Of a DNA stretch of 64,000 nucleotides, positions 56,250 to 64,000 are shown one piece after another. The notes beneath the pieces were generated by a model, which was not told the DNA's origin, ran no database searches, and saw only the letters and a list, made by a program, of their open reading frames with translations. The DNA is from Alectoria sarmentosa. Lineage: Eukaryota; Ascomycota; Lecanoromycetes; Lecanorales; Parmeliaceae. Made by a program: the position numbers and the translations under genes. How positions within the stretch are numbered: the stretch's first letter is position 1; each line of letters starts with the position of its first letter. The DNA lies in NCBI GenBank assembly GCA_009733775.1, contig WOGZ01000200.1, positions 1 through 64,000 of the forward strand, in the 5' to 3' direction.

Positions 56250-57678
56250 TTACACCATATCGTGCGGTACCGCCGTTGATGCTTGCTTTCTTTCCAAAGA
56301 CGGTTCCTTCAACTCAATAGATCTTTTTCTTTGCATTTCGGTCAGCGCAAGCGAGCCTTTTTCGTCGTCGAAGACGTGGAAGTCACCACTGTGAAGAACG
56401 CGAGATTGTTGCTTGTTGAAGGTAATGTGAGGAGGCGCGCCATCTCCTGTGCTGGAGCTGGGAATTTTGAGCGTCCAGTAGTTTCCCCCACCAGCCGGGT
56501 CTCCACTTGATCTCGACGGGATATCGGACGCTGTGGAGATAGGTTTTAGATTTAAAGATTTTAATTTGCTGCTTTTCCAAGACGAAATTCGGGATCTGAT
56601 GTAGGAGACGATTCCAAATTTGGTGATGATATGTCGAGAAAAAGAAGCACACGCGGGCATACAAGCAACCATGATGGCGATGTTGAGTTCGACAATGCTA
56701 AAGAATTATCAGTACACCATCTCTGGATTTAATTGGATTGAGGAGTAGGAAAAGAAGACGATAGCAAGGAAGGCTGAATTCGACACTCACTTGAGGATTT
56801 CCACCCTCGCGCCATTCCAAGGCGGATCAGAGCTTTTTACCAGCTTGATCTTGTACGTAAGGCTTAGTGTGCTGGCGATGCAAGCTCTGCAAAGGTTGAG
56901 CGTTAGTAAAATTGGATGCTGATTGGGAGGGGCTGGACAAGGACAGACTGCAGGAATCTTACATGAAGCCCGTCATGAATATGGCCGTGACTCCAATCTT
57001 CCGCCTTTGTCCCATGTTGAGCTTCCATACCATGGGAATGGGCAGATAGAGGATATAAAAGTCCAGAATCGTGTTAAGAGCGCCTTGGGCGACTGCCCAA
57101 GTCTCTTGGTGGGTACATCTTTCGAACGTTGGCAAGCTGCCGAAGGACTCCCCGGACCAAGGTGCGCACAAAGCGCCTGCAACAGCTAGACTAGTGAGCA
57201 AAATGAGTGAGGCCCAGATGATGCCAATGTAGACGAGACACCGAAAACTCTGGGTCGGGGAGAAAAGGCGGAACAGGAGAAGGAGGACGGAGATTTTGGA
57301 AAACAAAAAACCTAACGCTGCGATGATGGTTTCGGATAAGATGATCTTGAGATAGCTGGCCGTGTAAGCAGAGATGTGTAAGTCCCAGCCATGCCTTGCA
57401 TTGTCTTTGGTGCTGATGATGAGACCAACATAGCCTAGAGAGAATATCATAGCAAGGACGTTGGCGCCATCATCGTATGAAGCTGAGCGGGTGATTGATA
57501 GGGTCGAGTACAATCGCATTGTGAGAAAGAGGGCTGCTAGCACCGAGGTGGTCGCACTGACTGCAATGATTGCATCTGCCAAAGTGACGGGATTGACAAA
57601 ATTCGACTCAACCCCTGGGGGTGGGGCCATTGACGGAAGCATAGCTAGATTGATGCCTGGTATAAGTGAGGAAGACAT
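56250..57678 (-). CDS. Rhodopsin-domain 7TM protein (PTH11-like/SAT4 family)
   Basis: Exons 57678-56963, 56886-56791 and 56697-56250 join to 419 residues, with introns of 76 and 93 nt with good borders. Seven hydrophobic helices are visible between residues about 36 and 290. Family hallmarks of the fungal rhodopsin-domain group (PF20684 type) are TMRLYSTLSITRSASYDDGA, KIILSETIIAALGFLFSKIS, LFRLFSPTQSFR, CAPWSGESFG....ERC, ALNTILDFYILYLPIPMVWK, GQRRKIGVTAIFMTGFM and IVELNIAIMVACMPACASFS. The C-terminal ~130 residues are cytosolic, rich in Ser and Lys. Members include Pth11-like receptors and the SAT4-like proteins often found in secondary-metabolite clusters; ligands are mostly unknown. The gene is intact. 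Confidence 0.85.
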
Positions 57679-58364
57679 ATTGAGGATTGCAACTGATGTA
57701 TGAGCGGTGAAGGAGAGGTGTGTGAGACAGAGGAGGAGTTTGGATGTGGACTACTTTTCGATGGCCGTCTCTGTCCACGGAGACCCCCAAGCATGACGTC
57801 TTCCACCCGTCATGCAGCCTGGCAGGGTGGAAGGTGGGGTTGCATCTGCTTTCTCGCAGGGCTGAATACAGTAGATTGTTATTCATTACTTTACTCGTTC
57901 AAGTTTAGGTACTGTGCCTCGCACAGTCCTAGATCGTATGGCAGTGATCCGTCCGACGGAAGGAGCTGGAGCTATTCGAGGCCGTTCTCCCGTCAGGACC
58001 CGTGAGGCTCAGATGTTGGAGAAGAAACAAATAAGTAGGACAAGTCATCCATCATCTTGAGGACTGGAAGCACCTGGTGGGTATTGGCCTTCAAGTCAGC
58101 TGGGTGCAGGGTGGCTTGCGCGGGTTAGCACGTTTAATAGGTGGCTTTCGCATCCGTGCCCGGAGTAGACCCGTATCTGCCCCAAGTAGTAAGCCAATAA
58201 GCCCCGAATTTTGGGTAGGTACCCAGGTACTCTATCCTTTAAAGGCTTAATCGGAATTCGGAAGGCGAGCCACCCCAGGAAGATCAACGCCAAAAATCAA
58301 AAACCGATGAAAGAGCACTGATCGACGCCCCATTTGGTTCAGTCTATAGTAGATCTAGGACTTG
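57679..58364. other. Intergenic region
   Basis: No gene seen. Confidence 0.45.
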
Positions 58365-58932
58365 GTGTAGATCTTGGATGCCGAAGGCGTCATTTCAGTC
58401 CTATGTCTTCTACTACTTCACATGCCTATATTTGGCAAGGATGCGATGATGACTTACATCCACCATCCCCCCGACAATATCTTAGCTGATCAAGGGGATG
58501 CAACGGATATGTACTCGGGCCGGTTTGGAAACAAAACATCCGGACACTCTGCGAATCTGAAAATACTCCACTCGTGGTATTTAAGTATACAGCAACGACA
58601 ACCATGAACCAAGTTTTCTGCCAGGAAGTTGTAGCGCTTAATCTGCTCGGAAAGTCTTACAGCAATTCTCAACGCTTTAGCGGAACAAAATGAGAGTGGT
58701 CTGAATGAATTCGGCTAAATTAATCGCCGACTGTCCGAATATCAATAGAACTGTCTTGCTTACTAATAATCCCTTGATAAGGGCCCACGATATATCGCAA
58801 TCGTGTTTACTTGGGTGTAGATCTTGGATGCTGATGGCGTCATCTTACATACCTAGATATCGCAAGGATGCGATATTGGGTTACATCCATCATCTCCTGA
58901 CAACAGTCGAGGGGATAGCGACGTCGTACTCG
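58365..58932. repeat. Duplicated ~120-bp segment upstream of the MBOAT gene
   Basis: Two diverged direct copies, about 58365-58520 and 58814-58932, share in order GTAGATCTTGGATGC, GGCGTCAT, CAAGGATGCGAT, TTACATCCA.CATC, AGGGGAT and GTACTCG. The second copy ends about 85 bp before the ATG at 59016. Copies differ by small indels. Confidence 0.6.
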
Positions 58933-59015
58933 TTTGCACAGAACTTCGCCCCGTTGCGAGACCTGCCATTTCTTCCTCCATCTCGACTTTCACTGCCGGT
59001 ATTCAAGATGTCAAA

Positions 59016-60331
59016 ATGTCGTCTTTGTTGACATACCTCATTGGGGTCATTGCGCTGCAAGTACCCTTGAACACACTCATCATCGCCTTCACATCACCAT
59101 CCTCACCCCTACGGCTCGTGGTTCTCCCTCTCATCGTACTTTGTGTACACCAAGTGCTGCCGATATGCTTGGAAGCGAGAGGGAGAGTGATTTGGGCAGC
59201 CATTCTTGGTGCCCACAGCATCAATTTTCTATTCCAGTATCTCGAAACCGCGCTCTTGACCAAATGGAGCGCCGAGGTTGCTGGTCCAACTACCGACCAA
59301 CCCAAGGAGACTCTTCAGGGTACCAAGGGTAGAACGAACCTTCCACGTCTTGCAGCACGCAAGATCGCAACGTGGGATCGGCTTCGTTTTGGATATGCCG
59401 CTGCAGTGTCAACGCGCAACGTCGGCTATCCATTTGAAGTCTCGGGAGTGCCTCATTTTTCCTCCAAAAGTCCAAGCTATGTTCCTTCACGGCGCACTTT
59501 CCTTCGCGGAAAGGCCTCGTTGCTGCTCTCCTGCTATCTAATTCTTGACCTTCTTACTTTTGCCTCTCAGCCGGATCAGAATACGGTCCTGTATCGTCCA
59601 TCCCAGATTTCATGGATGAATGCCGACAATCGCTCAGTCGAGCAGCTAATTTTTAGGTCAGCGAGCTCGTTTGGCTTTTGGGTCAGTTGATACAGCATCA
59701 TCCAGGTATACATGGGTGCCATGGCTTTCCTGAGCGTGGCTCTGGGGATTAGTGAGGTCAAATCTTGGCGGCCTGGGTTTGGTCCCATAAGCGAAGCTTA
59801 CACTGTGCGGCGCTTCTGGGGGTATGCACTGCTCCTTTCTCACGCTTATTGCAGACACCCGATCCCCGTGCTCTTTTACTCGGGCGAGAGGATTTTTGTC
59901 CGTACATTTGGAGTGCTACGCTAAAGTATAATCACTGCAGGATCTTCTGGCATAAATACCAGCAACAAAAAATGTCCAGTCCTGCGAGCTTTGTGACAGA
60001 CTGTGTCTTGGGTTTGTCTAGGGGCATGCCAATCTCGCGGTATACCCATCTCTTCATGACTTTCTTCTGCACGCAGGCTGTCGGTATCATTATCGAAGAT
60101 GGCGCTCAAACGTTCTACCACTGGGCCATGCCTGACCGGAAGGATGCATTAATTCATCAACCGTTCGCCAAGATCTTGGGATACATCTGGGTTGTCATTT
60201 TCATGGTATGGTCTACGCCAGCCTGGATCTACCCATCTCTGTACGCCAACAGGGGCGAGGACAAGGACTTGATAGTGCCTTTCTCCCTTGTCAAAGCGAC
60301 GTACGAGAATTCGAAGGGTTTGCGGACATAG
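59016..60331 (+). pseudogene. MBOAT_2 (wax-synthase-like) O-acyltransferase with one internal stop
   Basis: Exons 59016-59821 and 59941-60331 (119-nt intron, GTATGC...TGCAG) form one frame of 398 residues interrupted only by TGA at 59688-59690. The N-terminus MSSLLTYLIGVIALQVPLNT and several helices match membrane-bound O-acyltransferases of the wax-synthase-like type, which acetylate terpenoid or other secondary metabolites in fungi. The conserved core is RRFWGIFWHKYQQQKM with the active-site-region His; VGIIIEDGAQTFY and WVVIFMVWSTPAW follow. The stop sits in a hydrophobic helix (FGFWVS-stop-YSIIQVYMGA). Either the gene has just been lost, or the 24-nt GT...AG segment 59682-59705 that contains the stop is removed, which would keep frame. 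No biosynthetic partner genes are seen nearby. Confidence 0.65.
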
Positions 60332-60692
60332 AAGTCGTCGGTCAAGTCTCATGGCGCAACGGTTCCGCCCGGGGTTCTACCCGTCCCGCCAGTCTCGCGA
60401 AAAAGCTCACAGACAGGGTAGGCTTGAGATTTCGTTGGCTGAGGCTGGGCAAATGGTCTCAAAGAGTACTGAACAGAGGAAATGATAGAAGAAGAAGAAG
60501 AAGAGAGAATCTCAAATAAATACAGTGTGAGGATCGTACCAGGCTAATCATGGTGTCATGTGACCAAGAGATTGATACGACAGAAAATGTACTTACACTG
60601 GGTGCAGTAAATGTCCTGGAAGAGCACTTCTAATACCGATCCCCCTCTCTCATGAATTCACGTCCATATAGCTAGTCACCAGAGAGACGCGC
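60332..60692. other. Intergenic region
   Basis: No gene; GAA triplet repeat at about 60489-60504. Confidence 0.5.
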
Positions 60693-61221
60693 TCATCCCT
60701 CGTCCTTTCTCTCCAAGTCTTTGTCTTTCTTGCCTGCCTGGACGGGAGAATCATAGCCGAGGAATTCAAGAAATCCCTCGCATGCACATAGCCACTCCAC
60801 CTCCGAGTAGCCTAACTTGCCATACTCACAGGGGACTTGCTCTCCGTCTATCAAGCTCTGGCTCTTTCTGTGGATATTCACCTCCATGTAGAATCGGAGG
60901 CCTCTTCTAGCGGGCCCACGGTGTAGATGCCGGTGTAGCAGGCTCACTTGCCGACTTGCTCACTCAAGACGGCGGCGAATCATGATCGTCTTGACTGTTC
61001 TTGCAGTAGGCTCACCTTTCCGACACCGCTCGATCTAGAGTCTGGTTGCCTGTTCCATGATTTAGCGGTTCTAGACGGCCTGGGCCAGCTGGAAGCATTT
61101 CGGCATGGTTTGGCACGTACCTGCAACGCAGCTTCTGTGATCGCGCCTGCCCTATGAGCCAATGTTTCCGGTCTGAAGTGATGTTCCGGTATCCATTCTC
61201 ATCAACATACTCAATCTGCAT
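60693..61221 (-). CDS. Small conserved fungal protein (155 aa), two exons
   Basis: Exon 1, 61221-61016 (MQIEYVDENGYRNITSDRKH...), ends at GTGAGC. Exon 2, 60954-60693, begins after GAGCAAG and continues to GYDSPVQAGKKDKDLERKDE and a TGA stop; the join keeps frame over a 61-nt intron. Blocks such as RSQKLRCRYVPNHAEMLP, RFYMEVNIHRKSQSLIDGEQ and VEWLCACEGFLEF look like a conserved fungal hypothetical family I recall, with an N-terminal YVD..G strand and a C-terminal VEY/W.CAA.GYLEF ending. There is no signal peptide or membrane helix. The function is unknown. Alternative acceptors exist, so the join could move by a few codons. Confidence 0.55.
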
Positions 61222-61637
61222 TTCACGCCATGTCGCATCGAGCTAGCTATCCGAGCTTGAGTTCAGCTACAGCCTTTCAAGGTATCGTCGGACATCCTTA
61301 CGTCGCGGTACAGAGAACTTGATCAGGTTTACTGAATTTAAATACCAAAGTACGGTATCAAGGCGCCGGTTGAGATCGTGATTGGTGGTGTCAAGTTCTG
61401 GTTTGGAGCCAGTGCACGCTAGCTGGATCGAGCTAGCCTTCCGAGCCTTGTTGGATAAAAGGGTGATTGGAGCATGGGAGTATACATACATATATAGATC
61501 CTTCCCTCGAATCATAGCACCGTGGGAGATCGTCCACCTTCTTTCTTCTCTCTAGAACATTGGGCCTCTGTCTCTGCTTGTTTATAAATTGCCCACAAGG
61601 TCAGCGAATTTGATCACAAGTCTCGGCATTGAAGACT
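61222..61637. other. Intergenic region
   Basis: No gene seen; likely shared upstream region of the two flanking divergent genes. Confidence 0.45.
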
Positions 61638-62924
61638 ATGTCTTACGACGCAGCTCCTTCTTACAGCGATCCTCCTTTCCATCGACCCAGTAACCCCTAC
61701 TATCACAATTAAGCCTTGGACCCAGAGAAATACACTGGTCCCAAGGGTAATGGCCCCCCATTCGACCCCACCGACGCCGAAATGCTAGCCGAAGCACAAC
61801 AGCACAACACACCAACCCAAGAATCCGACCACCACGAACAGGCCGCCCTCGATGAATCACTCTCATGGATCGCCAACGCTAACCGACAGCAGTATGCGCG
61901 GGTCCACGCGCCGTTGCCAGTAAGCAAGAAAATCCCATCCACAGCTTCCAGACTTGACATCCAGAGTAGCTCCCGATCGTAATACCGCAAACAGCACCGG
62001 GAATGCAGTTTCCTTTCAGCCGCGTCTGGGCTCCTACATTGGCAGAACATGACATTCAACCCCAAGACATTCTACAATTCATGGACCACTTGAACGTATG
62101 CAAGGCTGCATCGCCGCCCCTTCAAGTCCTCAATCTCGCCGGGACTGTCCTGGGCTTCACGTTCATTTTATCCTGTCCCCATTCTTGTGTAACTCGCGAA
62201 TCGATTCTTGCGGGCAGACATCACTGATCCTGATGTTGTTCGGTGCAGCCCAATACCTTTTGCCACCCTGGTCGGCCTGGGCACATCAGTCGCTGCCGGC
62301 GCAGGCGCCTACGCCGTCGCCCGAGTCCGGATCACTCGTTATCTCGAGCAGGCGAACAAGGATTATTTTGCCCCAAGAGGTCTGCTCGCGCGGATCGCCA
62401 AGCAGGATGTGCTCGCGCAGATCGTCAGACAGCCGGAAAACGCACCATTGCTGGCACCTTTGCCTAGACCCGCGAATAACAGCAATGGCCCATTGACCAT
62501 GCCCTCTCTCCACGCCAGGAGACTGCAAGTATTGGGTTCGCATATATCACGGATCGAATTCTGCGACCTACCGGCTCGGCAAAAGGAGCACAACATGTTA
62601 GACAAACTGTCAGCAAAAATGGCAGCCCTCAAGACGAAGAAGCAGGAAGAAAAAATAGTGCAAGATACTATGAAGAGTCAAGAAGAGGTGTATAAAGAGA
62701 AGGCAAAGCTGATGAAGGAGGAGGCGAAGATTAGTCAGAAGATGGAGGAGGGATGGTCTAAGGGGAGCGGAGACCAGGCGAAAATGGAGGAAAAGATGAT
62801 GGAAGCGAAGGAGAAGCATGAAGAAAAAGCTGGAGAGTGGGGAGAGAAGGAACTGAAAGCTGCGAATAAGTTTTTGTTTGTTGTTTTACAGAACGCGCAG
62901 GCGGCGGATGCTGCAGACTCGTAG
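61638..62924 (+). CDS. Conserved fungal protein with glycine-rich and coiled-coil segments; one internal stop
   Basis: Exons 61638-61919, 61970-62160 and 62249-62924 keep frame (introns 50 and 88 nt; the second donor, GTTCAT, is weak). The core IPQTAPGMQFPFSRVWAPTL, ILQFMDHLNVC.AASPPLQVL and NLAGTVLGF matches a widespread fungal family I recall (IPQT.PG...PFSRAWSP), followed by a Gly/Ala-rich hydrophobic segment (VGLGTSVAAGAGAYAVA), NKDYFAPRGLLARIAKQD, and a long Lys/Glu-rich helix. Function unknown; a membrane-associated role is possible. The first 24 codons (MSYDAAPSYSDPPFHRP...) end in TAA at 61710-61712, followed in frame by LDPEKYTGPKGNGPPFDP. Translation may start later (Met near 61782), or the 24-nt GT...AG segment 61690-61713 holding the stop is removed, or the gene is decaying. 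Confidence 0.55.
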
Positions 62925-64000
62925 ACAATTCTTCGGCAAGGTCGGGATTGCATCTCTACTTGCATCATTTATGTTCGTGAAGCCAGATCCCGGTCCCTGA
63001 GAGCCTTTCTATTGTATTTTGAATTGTCTCTGATGCTGTCCTTCGTACGGTAAGCTCCCTGGATAAAGCCATTGACCCTAGGTCTTTCGAATAGCTCCTC
63101 TGCTCTTACGTATAACTGAAGACTGTGAGCGACCGTTGACGTGCGCGCTAGATTCGAATATAGCTAGTCTTTGGCAGAAAGCCAGAAAGGGAGGCGCAGC
63201 CTTGGCCTTGATACTTCCTTCCAGGAGTCATTTCGGGAAAATCGAAGATGTATACGAGGCGGTTGCGAAGGGGCGCGCAGATGTCCAACTCCTGTTGCCT
63301 GGGTTACCTAGAGCCCAACTGGGTGCAGCATCGTCGAGGCAAGAAGCCAAAGCACAAGTAACGCAGCTCGATAGTTTTGTTTGGAGCTTCATAGATAGTT
63401 CGAAGAAAAGCTCATCACGCCATAACCATATACCACATATTCCTTGACATCAAGGGAGATATAGACCGTAGGGTAAGAGACTACCGCAAGGTACAAACCA
63501 CTCAAGGCGAATGGCTATCGCAGGGTAAAGATCACCGCAAGCGGTGGCTGCTATGGCAAGACACTGGGGCGAGACAAGTTTGCCAACAGAACGATTATTG
63601 AGGGACTCGACATTGTTCTGATAGTTAGCGTCCACACATTTCGTGTCGGCGCTATGAACGCATGCGAGGAATTATACCTACCACTTCAAGTCTTCCCTCA
63701 GTACTAGTGAGCACTCACTTCTGGAATTAGGATTGGACATGGTGAGCGAAAAGTGTTCAGCTACCTTAGCGGAGGGCTATGGTTTGCGACAACTGTATCT
63801 AGCTGGTATTCCAAATAATAACCGCTAATAGGCGGTTTCTTGGTAATGTAACTTATTATTATTGAATGTGTGTTAGGTTATCAGTATATATAAAGGAATA
63901 GTGTAGGGCTGAGCTAAAATACCTTAAATTTGTATGTGCAGCCAATCATAAATTCTATGTCACTACGCTTTTCGGTTAGCGCCCGAATAGCGGCTTTTAG
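62925..64000. other. Right-edge region: coding relic and possible LTR fragment
   Basis: A + strand frame at 63136-63447 (SNIASLWQKARKGGAALALI...) lacks an ATG and has no domain. From about 63640 to the end the sequence is AT-rich and carries TATATATAAAGG (63885-63896) and CCGCTAATAGGCGG-type palindromes. On the minus strand, CTAACTATCAGAACAATG just upstream resembles the spacing of an LTR end, primer-binding site and start codon. No gag or pol reading frame is visible inside the window, so an LTR-element edge is only a possibility. Confidence 0.3.

Noticed and set aside
55902..56279. Open frame LRMLLKEGVVPGDGNFKLVG... on the + strand.
   Set aside because: No ATG, overlaps the 3' end of an intact opposite-strand gene, and no domain seen.
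56250..60331. A secondary-metabolite cluster around the rhodopsin-like and MBOAT_2 genes.
   Set aside because: No polyketide, peptide or terpene synthase, cytochrome P450 or cluster regulator is visible nearby.
52811..62924. Genetic-code change with TGA read as an amino acid, suggested by TGA inside two genes.
   Set aside because: Several intact genes here (vps4-like, pcpA-like, GNAT) end in TGA, one internal stop is TAA, and one TGA gene carries further frameshifts.
1..64000. CRISPR arrays, rRNA or tRNA genes.
   Set aside because: No spaced direct-repeat arrays, no rRNA-like blocks and no A-box/B-box pair with a foldable clover leaf were recognised. tRNAscan-type software would be needed to exclude a tRNA.

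Overview
The window is nuclear DNA of a filamentous ascomycete (Pezizomycotina; a Dothideomycete or Leotiomycete is my guess, not shown). Genes are monocistronic on both strands, with short GT-AG introns (47-119 nt) and occasional CTAAY-type branch sites. Several products belong to fungal-only families: rhodopsin-like 7TM, MBOAT_2 acyltransferase, a CFEM-free Ser/Thr-rich secreted protein, and an ankyrin protein with a STAND-type N-terminal domain. There is no rRNA, CRISPR or bacterial signature, and I saw no tRNA. Exon joins were worked out by hand from splice sites, reading frame and family resemblance recalled from memory; no database search was possible.

Layout. 1-5.2 kb holds microsatellites, a strand-asymmetric stretch and decayed coding-like sequence. 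At 5.3-6.7 kb is a secreted Ser/Thr-rich protein. 7.5-10.6 kb is a gene graveyard with pieces of at least three unrelated families. 11.4-18.9 kb is a local family of F-box-like genes: three apparently usable copies and one decayed copy. 20.6-40.7 kb is the housekeeping core: a PcpA/Pcp1/Spc110-like spindle-pole protein, an Ecd/SGT1-family protein, a membrane-anchored lectin-like protein, a prenylcysteine-oxidase-like flavoprotein, a four-TM membrane protein, a GNAT acetyltransferase and an ApsB/Mto1-like protein. 41.4-46.3 kb carries the ankyrin protein and the ESCRT ATPase Vps4. 48.4-50.2 kb has a second membrane-anchored, lectin-like protein.

50.8-63 kb is accessory and partly decaying: a frame-broken small membrane protein, a multiply broken F-box-type gene, an intact rhodopsin-domain receptor-like gene, an MBOAT_2 gene with one internal stop, a small two-exon protein and a large helical protein with one internal stop. 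The right edge may be an LTR fragment.

How the genes relate. Two CM1-domain proteins that tether gamma-tubulin complexes, at the spindle pole (PcpA type) and in the cytoplasm or septum (ApsB/Mto1 type), lie 11 kb apart. The accessory half shows repeated local duplication and decay: F-box copies, a triplicated 3' gene end, duplicated promoter segments and isolated premature stops. No single obvious new system stands out. The best candidates are the F-box-like array with its conserved C-terminal tail and two genes whose only in-frame stop lies inside a 24-nt GT...AG segment.
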